Source: an uncultured Clostridia bacterium (lineage in GTDB: Bacteria > Bacillota > Clostridia > Peptostreptococcales > Anaerovoracaceae). Taken from it: a stretch of 56,865 nt of DNA. Numbering within the stretch: position 1 is the stretch's first letter; each line of letters begins with the position of its first letter. Both the position numbers and the translations under genes were made by a program. Shown one piece after another: positions 22,708 through 30,779 of the stretch. The DNA lies in assembly GCA_934255545.1 (NCBI GenBank), contig CAKQOE010000011.1, positions 1-56,865 on the forward strand, written 5' to 3'. Below the pieces are notes generated by a model that was not told where the DNA came from, made no database searches, and worked only from the letters and a program-made list of their open reading frames with translations.

Positions 22708-23046
22708 CTATACCGGCGTTACTGTTATCTCCGGCATGATATTTGAAGCGAATATTTCATAATGGACTGTATATTTTTTTTCATCTACAGTCAGACCGTA
22801 ATTTTCAGCGAGATATTCATATGTATCAGGATATCTTCCTTCTATCGCATAGCAGCTGACTACAGCACGCCTTATGCTGTCCTGCGCCATCCTGAGCTCT
22901 TCGTCTGAGCTTTTCTGCGAAACGTTCCCTGTTCCGGCTATGACTGCGGAGGCTACTGCAGCGAACATGATTATCGCAAGCCCCTGAGTTTTCAGAAATC
23001 CGGCTATGCGGCCTGAGCTGTGCCGACTGTATCGTCTTTTATCCAT
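22708..23046 (-). CDS. ComGC/pseudopilin-like small protein
   Basis: A 112-residue protein with a basic start (DKRRYSRHSSGRIAGF), a hydrophobic helix (GLAIIMFAAVASAVIAG) and a short soluble region that includes AVVSCYAIEGRYPDTYEYL. That last motif resembles major type II pseudopilins and ComGC-type proteins, where AxxxCYxxEGxYP is common. The usual prepilin cleavage site with Glu5 is not clear. It lies six bases after the gspF-like gene, so they are co-translated. Probably the main filament subunit of this minimal system, but this is inferred. Confidence 0.65.
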   Translation of the reverse strand: MDKRRYSRHSSGRIAGFLKTQGLAIIMFAAVASAVIAGTGNVSQKSSDEELRMAQDSIRRAVVSCYAIEGRYPDTYEYLAENYGLTVDEKKYTVHYEIFASNIMPEITVTPV

Positions 23047-23052
23047 ATCTGC

Positions 23053-24090
23053 CTACCCTATATTGTTCATTATCTCCATCAGCGGCAGCATTACTGAAAG
23101 CAGTATCGCTCCTGTGATGACCGAAAGTATTATGACCATCGTTGGTTCTATCTTTCCTACGAGCGAGTCAAGCTCGTCACTCACTGCGCGGTCCATGCGC
23201 TCTGAGACTTCTTCAAGCACACGGTCCATGCTGCCTGATCTTGCGCCGAGTCCGATCATTCTGTTGTAAATATTTGAAAAGAGACCTGATTCCTTCATTG
23301 CGTCTGCGAATTCCGTGCCTTCATCCATTGATTCTTTTATCTTTAAAATCGCAGCCTTCGTATCTTTGTCAAAATCCATCTTAACTGCCATTTCAACGGC
23401 TTCGTCTATCGAAAGTCCGCTGGACACCGCCATCGACATAGCTGCCGCAAATCTTGCGCTGCCTTCCATGCGATGCAGCCTGTCCGTCATAAATACTGTA
23501 ATGCGACCTTCTCTGTGTCTTTTTACGGTCAGCGCCGCGCACGCGGCGATCACGACTGCAATAACTGCTGCAACTGCAATAATATGTTCTCCTGCGAACG
23601 CTCCCGCGTTCATAAGCGCTGCCGCGAGTCCCGACATTGAGCCGCCGAGCTGGTCAAACACTGATTTGAATACCGGCAGGACTTTTATTATAAGTATGAA
23701 TATCACAAACAGCATCATTACAAGCAGAACTGCCGGGTACATGACTGCGTTCCTTATGCTGTCGCGCAGCCTTGCTTCTCTGTCATAATATTTCGCAAGC
23801 TGTGCAAATACTTCTTCAAGGTATCCCGTTGAATATCCCATTTCTATCATATCTATCATGTGTGCAGGAAATTTACCTGATCCTGCAAAGACGTCCTGCA
23901 GGGGATCGCCCTCTCCGATGCGTTTCGCTGTTTCGCTGAGTATATGTGATGTTTCTCTGTCTGATTCTTCTTCTGCCATTATTGAAAATGCTTCCTCAAG
24001 CGGTATGCCTGACTTGACTATCAGCCTTATCTCCGAACACAGGAACGATATGTATTCTGCTGAAAAATGCCGTTCTTTTTTTGTTTTCAT
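23053..24090 (-). CDS. Type II secretion / type IV pilus inner-membrane protein GspF/PilC
   Basis: A 345-residue polytopic membrane protein that forms the assembly platform for pseudopilins. It has the two repeated T2SSF domains: residues about 20-130 (GIPLEEAFSIMAEEESDRE.. IGEGDPLQDVF.. ARLRDSIRNAVMYPAVLL) and about 210-330 (SGLSIDEAVEMAVKMD.. GARSGSMDRVLEEVSERMD.. IEPTMVIILSVITGAIL). Three membrane helices are evident. It heads a five-gene operon. The GspE-type ATPase and prepilin peptidase that such systems need are not in the window; upstream is the unrelated potD gene. Confidence 0.88.
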   Translation of the reverse strand: MKTKKERHFSAEYISFLCSEIRLIVKSGIPLEEAFSIMAEEESDRETSHILSETAKRIGEGDPLQDVFAGSGKFPAHMIDMIEMGYSTGYLEEVFAQLAKYYDREARLRDSIRNAVMYPAVLLVMMLFVIFILIIKVLPVFKSVFDQLGGSMSGLAAALMNAGAFAGEHIIAVAAVIAVVIAACAALTVKRHREGRITVFMTDRLHRMEGSARFAAAMSMAVSSGLSIDEAVEMAVKMDFDKDTKAAILKIKESMDEGTEFADAMKESGLFSNIYNRMIGLGARSGSMDRVLEEVSERMDRAVSDELDSLVGKIEPTMVIILSVITGAILLSVMLPLMEIMNNIG

Positions 24091-24156
24091 CAGCTGCCCC
24101 CTCTGTCATTTAACGTTTTTTATCCAGTTTTTTCATTTTATCATAAATAAAAGACC

Positions 24157-24197
24157 GGTGCATCACGTAACGTACAAATGAATGTACAGGATGCACC
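24157..24197 (-). terminator. Terminator of the ddl-pot operon
   Basis: On the minus strand GGTGCATC and GATGCACC form an eight-pair stem with inner TGTACA/TGTAC pairing, followed by GGTCTTTTATTTA. It lies about 85 bp after the potD stop and before the gspF-like gene. Confidence 0.7.
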
Positions 24198-24212
24198 AGC
24201 CTTGTATCTGTT

Positions 24213-24229
24213 CAGCCGCCCGGCGGCTG
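24213..24229. repeat. 17-bp GC-rich palindrome after potD
   Basis: CAGCCGCC-C-GGCGGCTG, the reverse complement of the 13012-13028 element. It lies between the potD stop and the terminator. Confidence 0.65.
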
Positions 24230-24279
24230 CCATAATTTTTTTTTAATTGATATATCTGTTTATTTTATCAGATCCGGAT

Positions 24280-25356
24280 CTATGAGCTCATTATGTCTAC
24301 CCAGAGCGAGTCGTACAGTTCGCGGATATTTGCCGGAAGGTTTACGTATGTTTCGCATGATGCTATGACGTCGTGTGAAGGGTACATTTCTTCGTTGTTC
24401 TTCATATCGTCGTCGAGCAGGTCTCTTGCTGCTTTCTCTGCTGTCGAGTAGCTTATGAATTCTGTGTTCTGCGCCATGTTTTCAGGGTCGAGGATGAAGT
24501 TTATGAATGCTTCTGCGCCTGACTTATTCTGGCAGTCCTTAGGGATGCACATTGCGTCTACGTAGAGATTCGTGCCTTCCTCTGGAATATAGTATCCGAG
24601 GTTTATGCTGTCATCGCCTTCGAGCTCGTCAAGCATGAGGAAGTAGTCTCCTACGTAGTAAGGCGCGATGGCTGCTTCGCCGCTTTCCATCTTATCGAAT
24701 ATCTGGTCCATGACATAGGCCTGGACGAGCGGCTTCTGTTCTTTTAAGAGCTCTGCCGCCTGCTTGAGCGTTGCCTCGTCTGTTGTGTTGTATGATGCTC
24801 CGAGGCGTTTGAGCGCTATGCCCATGGCGTCGCGTGAATTATCGAACATGAGTATCTCGCCTGAATATTTCTTGTTCCAGAGGAGATCCCAGCTTCCGAT
24901 ATCTTTTTCATCTACCATGTCCTTATTGTATATGATGGCTACTCTGCCCCACTGGTAAGGTACTGAATACTCACCTGTCGGGTCGTACTCCGGTTTCTGG
25001 AAGTCTGCGTCTATATACTTTGCGTTAGGCACGTTATCGAAATCGATAGGTGTTACCATATCTTCTTCTATCATTCTTGAGACCATGTAGTCTGAAGGAA
25101 CTACTATGTCGTAATTTACGCCGCCGTTTTTCATCTTTGCGTACATTTCTTCGCATGTTGCGGCTGTATTGTAGTTTACTTTTATGCCTGTTTCAGACTC
25201 GAACTCGTCTATAAGGTCTTCGTCGATATACTCGCCCCAGTTGAATACGTTTATTGATTCTCCTGATCCGCTTGAACCACAGCCTGTAAGGCCAACGATA
25301 GTTACTGCTGATACAAGCATCGCAGCGACAATTAGGTAGATCACTCTTTTTTTCAT
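24280..25356 (-). CDS. potD: Spermidine/putrescine ABC transporter substrate-binding lipoprotein
   Basis: The extracytoplasmic polyamine-binding component, 358 residues. A basic start, hydrophobic stretch and lipobox GLTGC (Cys near 26) make it a lipoprotein. The mature part starts with INVFNWGEYIDEDLIDEFESETGIKVNY, the hallmark of PotD/PotF, and continues with YDIVVPSDYMVSRM and VPYQWGRVAIIYNKD. It delivers spermidine or putrescine to PotBC. It ends the six-gene operon ddl-DUF1934-potABCD and is separated from potC by 120 bp with a GTGA-loop hairpin, perhaps to allow higher expression than the permease genes. A terminator follows. Confidence 0.93.
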   Translation of the reverse strand: MKKRVIYLIVAAMLVSAVTIVGLTGCGSSGSGESINVFNWGEYIDEDLIDEFESETGIKVNYNTAATCEEMYAKMKNGGVNYDIVVPSDYMVSRMIEEDMVTPIDFDNVPNAKYIDADFQKPEYDPTGEYSVPYQWGRVAIIYNKDMVDEKDIGSWDLLWNKKYSGEILMFDNSRDAMGIALKRLGASYNTTDEATLKQAAELLKEQKPLVQAYVMDQIFDKMESGEAAIAPYYVGDYFLMLDELEGDDSINLGYYIPEEGTNLYVDAMCIPKDCQNKSGAEAFINFILDPENMAQNTEFISYSTAEKAARDLLDDDMKNNEEMYPSHDVIASCETYVNLPANIRELYDSLWVDIMSS

Positions 25357-25406
25357 TTCGTCTTTCCTTTTCTTTTATTATAAGTACAATATCGGCAATA
25401 TCTGCT

Positions 25407-25422
25407 CCGCCGGTGACGGCGG
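25407..25422. repeat. GTGA-loop hairpin between potC and potD
   Basis: CCGCCG-GTGA-CGGCGG, six perfect pairs with a GNRA-type loop on the plus strand. It lies in the operon gap; the same loop recurs at 42402 and 47857. Confidence 0.6.
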
Positions 25423-25476
25423 CTATTTTTGTGATTTATTAACTGTATCGATACATTATTTATTATGTATCATATA

Positions 25477-26289
25477 TCATGCTGTGCGCTTTTTTGATTC
25501 TCTCAGTTCTCTGAAGTTTATTATCAGCAGAAGTGCGAGGACTACTACGAACATTATCGTACAGAGCGCGTTTATTTCAGGACTGATACGCTTCTTTGTC
25601 ATGCTGAAGATTATTACGCCCAGTGTCTGTGATGTTGCGCCTGATGTGAAGTAGCTTACTACTACATCGTCTATCGACATTGTAAATGAGAGTATCATTC
25701 CGGTAGTGATGCCCGGCATTATCTGCGGGAGTACTACCTTGAAGAACGCTTCCAGGTTTGTAGCGCCGAGGTCTCTGGCGGCCTCGTACTGTCGCTTGTC
25801 CATCTGTCTCAGTTTTGGCAGGACTGACAGGACTACGTACGGTGTGTCGAACGTTATGTGTGCTATGAGCAGCGTGCCAAAGCCGAGCTTGAAGAACGGC
25901 AGATGCATGGCCTCGTAGAGGAATATGAACAGGAGCATGAGTGATACGCCCATGATGATATCAGGGTTCATCATAGGGATATTGTTCAGCGAGTTCATGA
26001 TCCGTCTCGGTGTTTTTTTCATGCTGAATATGCCGAGTGCGGCTGCTGTGCCGAGTATCGTTGATATAACTGCTGCGCAGATAGATACTGTGAGCGTTAC
26101 TTTTATGGCTTCAAGTATAGTGCTGTCGCGCAGGAGCTTTTCATACCATCTGAGGGAGAATCCGTTCCATACTGAACGGCTCTTTGAGTCGTTGAATGAG
26201 AATATCATCAGAAGTATGATCGGCGCATACATGAAAAGAAATACTATTGCCATGTATATCTTTGATATATATCCTTTTTTTCTCATCAT
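25477..26289 (-). CDS. potC: Spermidine/putrescine ABC transporter permease
   Basis: One of two permease subunits, 270 residues, with six hydrophobic segments starting at IYMAIVFLFMYAPIILLMIFSF. The EAA loop, where it docks on PotA, is EAARDLGATNLEAFFKVVLPQIMPGI. MNPDIIMGVSLMLLF and SIDDVVVSYFTSG are typical PotC motifs. Its ATG overlaps the potB stop, so the two permeases are translated together. Basic tail RELRESKKR at the cytoplasmic end. Confidence 0.92.
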   Translation of the reverse strand: MMRKKGYISKIYMAIVFLFMYAPIILLMIFSFNDSKSRSVWNGFSLRWYEKLLRDSTILEAIKVTLTVSICAAVISTILGTAAALGIFSMKKTPRRIMNSLNNIPMMNPDIIMGVSLMLLFIFLYEAMHLPFFKLGFGTLLIAHITFDTPYVVLSVLPKLRQMDKRQYEAARDLGATNLEAFFKVVLPQIMPGITTGMILSFTMSIDDVVVSYFTSGATSQTLGVIIFSMTKKRISPEINALCTIMFVVVLALLLIINFRELRESKKRTA

Positions 26290-27107
26290 GCGAGCAGCAC
26301 GCTCCCTTCTCCGTCATCTGAGTCGATCTTGCCTGTCAGCCATGTGAATACCATGATGATGACCATCATTACGAGCGATATAGCAGCTCCCATGTTGGCG
26401 TTATACGTTCCGCCAAGGAACTGCATGTCGATAAGGTCTCCGACGAGCATGTTTGCGCCGCCGCCGAGGATCTTTGATATTACGAATGTGCTCACTGCAG
26501 GAACGAATACCATGATTATTCCTGAGATGGTACCCGGTATAGAAAGCGGGAATACTACTTTTGTGAATATCTGTCTGCTGCTGCATCCCATATCCTGCGC
26601 TGCTTCTATGAGGGAGTAGTCCATCCTTGTGAGCGTGGTATATATAGGGAGTATCATGAACGGCAGATAGTTGTATATCATACCTATAGCGACTGCTGCC
26701 GGTGTGTTTATGATAGACAGTGTCGGAAGGTGGACTGCTTTCAGGAATGTATTGAGCAATCCCTTGTTTTCAAGTATGGTAAGCCATGCGTATGTGCGCA
26801 GCAGGAAGTTCATCCACATAGGAAGCATGATGAGCATCATCGCTATCGTCTGGCCTTTTTTGGTCAGCCGCGACATGGCGTATGCCATCGGATAGCCGAG
26901 TACGAGACAGGCTACTGTCGATATAATGGCGAGTCTGAAGGATCTCCAGAATACTACTGCGTATGCTGCCATGCCGGAGAAGTTCTCCAGTGTAAAGCTG
27001 CCGTCTGCGTTTGTGAAGGCGAACCATACTACTATTATCATAGGTATGATGGTGAATATTGCGAGCCACAGTGCATACGGGTACGCCTGGAATGTATTTC
27101 TGCGCAT
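26286..27107 (-). CDS. potB: Spermidine/putrescine ABC transporter permease
   Basis: The second permease subunit, 273 residues, with six hydrophobic segments. The EAA-type loop EAAQDMGCSSRQIFTKVVFPLSIPGTISGI sits near residue 190. LRTYAWLTILENKGLLNT is a characteristic PotB segment. The start codon overlaps the potA stop as TAATG, and the end overlaps potC, so potA, potB and potC are one coupled translation unit. Confidence 0.92.
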   Translation of the reverse strand: MRRNTFQAYPYALWLAIFTIIPMIIVVWFAFTNADGSFTLENFSGMAAYAVVFWRSFRLAIISTVACLVLGYPMAYAMSRLTKKGQTIAMMLIMLPMWMNFLLRTYAWLTILENKGLLNTFLKAVHLPTLSIINTPAAVAIGMIYNYLPFMILPIYTTLTRMDYSLIEAAQDMGCSSRQIFTKVVFPLSIPGTISGIIMVFVPAVSTFVISKILGGGANMLVGDLIDMQFLGGTYNANMGAAISLVMMVIIMVFTWLTGKIDSDDGEGSVLLA

Positions 27108-28264
27108 TATTCTTCGTCCTCCTCAGCCTCGTCAAGAGCTGTCGGATCATGTTCGAGTCTGTATTCCATGGCTGTCATGGTCTCGATGCTACTCTTTTTC
27201 ATGATATGTATGTTATCGGGATCAACATCAAGGTACATTTCTGCGCCTATATTTTCTGCTATGGTCGAATGGGCCATAAATGTGAAGCTTCTGCCCTTTC
27301 CGTCAGGAACGTCTATCAGCATCTCATAGTGTACGCCCTTGAAAAGACATGAGAGTACGCGTCCTTTGAGGAGATTTGCGTGCTGCTGTATAGAGGTTTC
27401 GCCCTCTTCAAGCAGTACTATGTCTTCCGGTCTTATAACCACATCGACATTTTCATTTTTGTCAAATCCTGTATCTACACAGTCATATACTGTTCCGAGG
27501 AACTCTATGATCTTGTCCTGTCTCATAACGCCCGGAATGATGTTGCTCTCACCTATAAAGTCGGCCACGAACGCGTTTGCAGGCTCGTTGTATATGTCTA
27601 TAGGTGTGCCCTTCTGCAGTATCTCGCCGTGGTTCATTACTACTACGGTATCTGACATTGTAAGGGCTTCTTCCTGATCGTGCGTAACGTACAGGAATGT
27701 CATGTCGAGTCTTTCATGCAGTTTTTTCAGCTCTATCTGCATCTCTTTTCTGAGCTTTAAGTCAAGTGCTCCGAGAGGTTCGTCCAGGAGGAGCACCTTA
27801 GGCTCGTTTACTATGGCGCGCGCTATGGCTACGCGCTGCTGCTGTCCGCCTGAAAGTGATGTCGTGCTTCTGTTTCCAAATCCTTTCAGATTTACCAGTT
27901 CGAGCATTTCTTCCACTTTGCGGTCTATCTCGCTCTGCGGCATTTTTCTCAGCTTGAGTCCGAACGCTATGTTGTCCTTTACGTTCAGATGCGGGAAAAG
28001 CGCGTAGCGCTGAAATACTGTGTTTATGTTTCTTTTGTTAGGGGGAACTTTGTTTATGTTTTTCCCTGCAAAAAGTACTTCGCCTTCATCCGGCGTTTCA
28101 AAGCCCGCTATGATGCGCAGTGTTGTAGTTTTTCCGCAGCCTGATGGGCCGAGCAGTGTCACGAATTCTCCGTCTTTTATGGACAGGTCGAGTGACTTGA
28201 GGATCGTTTCATCATCGAATCGTTTTACGATTCCCTTGAGCTCTATCAGCTCATTTCTTTCCAT
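27107..28264 (-). CDS. potA: Spermidine/putrescine ABC transporter ATPase
   Basis: The ATPase of the polyamine importer, 385 residues. Walker A GPSGCGKTT is near residue 39, the Q-loop is in FQRYALFPHL, the signature LSGGQQQR near 140, and Walker B VLLLDEPLGALD precedes the His switch VTHDQEEAL. The last 140 residues form the TOBE-type regulatory domain, ending in a very acidic tail. It starts 29 bp after the DUF1934 gene. GAAAGGTGG lies seven bases before the ATG. Confidence 0.94.
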   Translation of the reverse strand: MERNELIELKGIVKRFDDETILKSLDLSIKDGEFVTLLGPSGCGKTTTLRIIAGFETPDEGEVLFAGKNINKVPPNKRNINTVFQRYALFPHLNVKDNIAFGLKLRKMPQSEIDRKVEEMLELVNLKGFGNRSTTSLSGGQQQRVAIARAIVNEPKVLLLDEPLGALDLKLRKEMQIELKKLHERLDMTFLYVTHDQEEALTMSDTVVVMNHGEILQKGTPIDIYNEPANAFVADFIGESNIIPGVMRQDKIIEFLGTVYDCVDTGFDKNENVDVVIRPEDIVLLEEGETSIQQHANLLKGRVLSCLFKGVHYEMLIDVPDGKGRSFTFMAHSTIAENIGAEMYLDVDPDNIHIMKKSSIETMTAMEYRLEHDPTALDEAEEDEE

Positions 28265-28293
28265 TTACCATCCACCTTTCAATCAAAAATATA

Positions 28294-28746
28294 TCAGTTC
28301 ATTGTCGGTGTGACTTCGATATCGAGCATGCTGCGCGATTCCGCGAGTCCTTTAAGCGATATCTCATAGTCTATAAAAAGCTTTCCCTTGCCCTCGTCAG
28401 GCTCGAGATCGTTTACTATCTTATATGTCAGTACCTCCATCGGAACGGCTCCGAACGGTGTTTCGTACAGGCTGTTGAAGCGGCGGCCCTTTGTGAATTC
28501 CATGACCGTATCCATGATGATGCCTTTTCCGAAGCGCTTCATTTTTACGTCGCCGGAGGCGTCGTCTATGCGCAGTGTCGTTTTAACGCCTTCAAGGCCT
28601 GACATTTCTGTTTCTTCATATACTATATATGTCGATCCGTTCTTTTTGTAGAGCTTGCCTTCTGTCATGAACTCTACTGTTTCTTCTTCTACTTCGTTAT
28701 TTCGGTTTATCTGCTTTCCTGTTATTTTTAGCATTATATCTTTCAT
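28294..28746 (-). CDS. DUF1934 (YwiB-like) beta-barrel protein
   Basis: A 150-residue protein of the DUF1934 family, predicted as a small calycin-like beta barrel. Characteristic are the alternating strands MLKITGKQ, VEFMTEGKLYKKNGSTYIVYEETEMSG and YETPFGAVPMEVLT. No signal peptide. The function of the family is unknown. It overlaps the end of ddl by about 50 bases (38 if the second Met is used), so the two are probably coupled. In Firmicutes the family often sits near cell-wall or arginyl-tRNA synthetase genes; here it links ddl with the pot genes. Confidence 0.8.
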   Translation of the reverse strand: MKDIMLKITGKQINRNNEVEEETVEFMTEGKLYKKNGSTYIVYEETEMSGLEGVKTTLRIDDASGDVKMKRFGKGIIMDTVMEFTKGRRFNSLYETPFGAVPMEVLTYKIVNDLEPDEGKGKLFIDYEISLKGLAESRSMLDIEVTPTMN

Positions 28747-29791
28747 ATCCGAGCCTTATGATCCTTTCTATGGTCTCGCTGTAAGGTGAGCCTGTGTTTT
28801 CCCATAGAAGCGGAAACATGCTGAATGCCGTAAATCCCGGGATCGTATTGATCTCATTGATGTAGATATTGCCGTTATCCTTGTCAAGGAAGAAATCGCA
28901 GCGTGCGAATCCCGCTCCGTCTATTGCTCCGAATGCCTTTACCGCATACTCTCTTATCCTGTCAGAGATCTCTGCCGGAAGGTCTGCCGGGATCTTCATT
29001 TTAGGTTTTCCGTCATCTATGTATTTTGAGTCATAGTCATAAAAATCATCAGTCGCAACGATCTCGCCTGTAACTGATGCTTCAATATTATAATTCCCAA
29101 GAACTGCTGTTTCAATCTCACGGCAGTTTATTCCTTCTTCTGCAAGGACTCTTCTGTCATACTTTGCTGCAAGCTGAAGTCCTTCTGTAAGGGTCTTCTT
29201 GTCTGTTGCTTTAGTTATGCCTACGCTTGAGCCCATGTTTGCAGGCTTTATATATACAGGATAACCAAGTTCGCTCTCTATATGCGCAGCCACTTTTTCG
29301 ATATCCGCGCTTATCTCTTCTGCTGATGTTGCCACGTAGCCGCATACAGGAAGGCCTGCGCGCACGAATACGTCCTTTGCGATTATCTTATCCATGGCTA
29401 CTGCTGATGCTGTAACTCCGCAGCCTCCGTAAGGGATATCTATCATCTCAAGCAGTCCCTGAAGCGTTCCGTCCTCGCAGTATGTGCCGTGAACTACAGG
29501 CAGTACGAAGTCAACTATCTCTCTGAGTGATCTGCCTCCGGTGCCGAGCAACGAGAATGCGTAGTTTTCCGGGTCGTTGAAAAGCTTCTGTCTTGCTGTC
29601 TCTTCCCATTCGCCTGTCGCTATTTTATCTACATCACCGTCATAGAGCATCCATTCGCCCTGCTTTGTGATGCCTATCATGATTATATCGTATTTTGAGC
29701 GGTCTATCGCTCCTATAACGGATACCGCTGAAAGGCGCGATACCTCGTGTTCCTCTGAGCGTCCTCCGAAAAGTATTCCAAGTCTTATCAT
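28697..29791 (-). CDS. ddl: D-alanine--D-alanine ligase
   Basis: Joins two D-alanines for peptidoglycan precursors in the cytoplasm. The 364 residues form an ATP-grasp enzyme. LFGGRSEEHEVS near residue 8 gives the Glu of the active site, VVHGTYCEDGTLQG the first substrate loop, KPANMGSSVGITKA the second, and FARCDFFLDKDNGNIYINEINTIPGFT the metal and ATP site. The omega loop holds DYDSKY with the Tyr of D-Ala-D-Ala-forming enzymes, so a vancomycin-susceptible precursor is expected. It heads the ddl-DUF1934-pot operon. The upstream DNA has a short dyad ACAGT-N4-ACTGT (29859-29872) that could be an operator. Confidence 0.94.
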   Translation of the reverse strand: MIRLGILFGGRSEEHEVSRLSAVSVIGAIDRSKYDIIMIGITKQGEWMLYDGDVDKIATGEWEETARQKLFNDPENYAFSLLGTGGRSLREIVDFVLPVVHGTYCEDGTLQGLLEMIDIPYGGCGVTASAVAMDKIIAKDVFVRAGLPVCGYVATSAEEISADIEKVAAHIESELGYPVYIKPANMGSSVGITKATDKKTLTEGLQLAAKYDRRVLAEEGINCREIETAVLGNYNIEASVTGEIVATDDFYDYDSKYIDDGKPKMKIPADLPAEISDRIREYAVKAFGAIDGAGFARCDFFLDKDNGNIYINEINTIPGFTAFSMFPLLWENTGSPYSETIERIIRLGYERYNAKNNRKADKPK

Positions 29792-29976
29792 TTTTTAACC
29801 GGCCTCCTCGATCTATACAAACTGTTTTTCAGTATATCATAATTTAATATGAAATAACACAGTATACACTGTCAGAAATATATGTTTTTTTCGCTTAAAA
29901 CATGAATTTTATGCGATTTTACAGGCGTTTAACGTGTAATTTATATATACTTGATAATTTAATATTTTTTATGTGT

Positions 29977-29991
29977 CCGGGCCCGGCCCGG
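29977..29991. repeat. GC-rich intergenic palindrome upstream of ddl
   Basis: CCGGGCC-C-GGCCCGG, seven perfect pairs about one base, in the AT-rich gap between ddl and the marR terminator. No gene is seen in 29792-30092. Confidence 0.6.
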
Positions 29992-30040
29992 TAGTGCCGC
30001 TTGGCGTATTCCTGCATATGTATTTTCAGTTTTAAAATAT

Positions 30041-30070
30041 TAAAAGGGCATCTGCTGTACGCAGATGCCC
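30041..30070 (-). terminator. Terminator of the MarR-family gene
   Basis: On the minus strand GGGCATCTGC and GCAGATGCCC form a perfect ten-pair stem with a five-base loop, then TTTTAATATTTT. It is 23 bp after the stop at 30093. Confidence 0.9.
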
Positions 30071-30092
30071 GGTCGTTTGTTACAGATGTTTC

Positions 30093-30569
30093 TTATTCGC
30101 TTTCTGTATAAGACAAAAGCTTTTTTGAAAAGAACTGCGACATGTTTTCAAGTGACTGTATGAATATCTTTTTCTCCCGGTCATCCATATCGCGGCAGGC
30201 TTCCTCTACAAGGTCAAAGTAGAATCTTTCATGCTGCTCCAGTGCTTTTCTGCCTTTTGACGTCAGCGCTATACGTACTACGCGTCTGTCGGCTTCTGTC
30301 CTTATGCGCTCTACGTATCCTTTTTTTTCCAGCTTGTTTATGGCTATAGAAAGCGTGCTTACGTTTATAAGCAGCTCGCCGGCAACTGTTGACATGGTTT
30401 TCGGCTCTCCTCTGCCTACTGCCACGAGCGTGTGCATCTCTGATACGGAAATATTGTGGCTGCTCGCTGTTTCCTTCAAGGCTGTCTCTTCTGTTTTCAT
30501 GACCATGTTGAATATCTGAAGCATAAGGAGCTTCATCTTTTTTAAATAATATGTTTCTTTATCCAGCAT
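30093..30569 (-). CDS. fabT: MarR-family regulator, probable FabT-like repressor of fatty acid genes
   Basis: A cytoplasmic DNA-binding protein of about 158 residues. The winged-helix core shows ISVSEMHTLVAVG, MSTVAGELLINVSTLSIAINKLEKKGYVERI and the wing TEADRRVVRIALTSKGRKAL, all standard for MarR proteins. It sits just downstream of the fatty acid operon but has its own promoter (30691-30719). FabT-type palindromes are present at the fabK promoter and, degenerate, in its own promoter, so a FabT role is inferred. The start is uncertain: I use the ATG that gives the usual MarR length. A TTG frame to 30665 exists, but it runs through a GC-rich leader hairpin. A good terminator follows. Confidence 0.75.
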   Translation of the reverse strand: MLDKETYYLKKMKLLMLQIFNMVMKTEETALKETASSHNISVSEMHTLVAVGRGEPKTMSTVAGELLINVSTLSIAINKLEKKGYVERIRTEADRRVVRIALTSKGRKALEQHERFYFDLVEEACRDMDDREKKIFIQSLENMSQFFSKKLLSYTESE

Positions 30570-30690
30570 ATCTCCGACCAGCCTTTCCTTTTTACCGTAT
30601 GATGCCTGACGCAGCAACATGAATGCTGTACACCGCCGGTCGCGCGGTGACGCGCGCTTCCTCAACTGCTTTTTTGCTTATCTGCTGTTT

Positions 30691-30719
30691 ATTTTATTGT
30701 TAAATCAAACTTTTGTCAA
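30691..30719 (-). promoter_or_regulatory. Promoter of the MarR-family gene with degenerate operator
   Basis: TTGACA (30719-30714), 17 bases, TAAAAT (30696-30691) on the minus strand. The spacer contains AGTTTGATTTAACAA, which matches the left half and part of the right half of the FabT-like palindrome at 41073-41089, pointing to autoregulation. Confidence 0.7.
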
Positions 30720-30738
30720 ATATTCATAATATAGCGAT

Positions 30739-30767
30739 ACAGCGCTGTCGATCGACGGCAGCGCTGT
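30739..30767 (-). terminator. Hairpin at the end of the fatty acid operon
   Basis: ACAGCGCTG and CAGCGCTGT form nine perfect pairs around an 11-base loop, 13 bp after the last stop codon. No T-run follows, so termination may be weak or need help. Confidence 0.5.
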
Positions 30768-30779
30768 TCAGGTTTTCCG

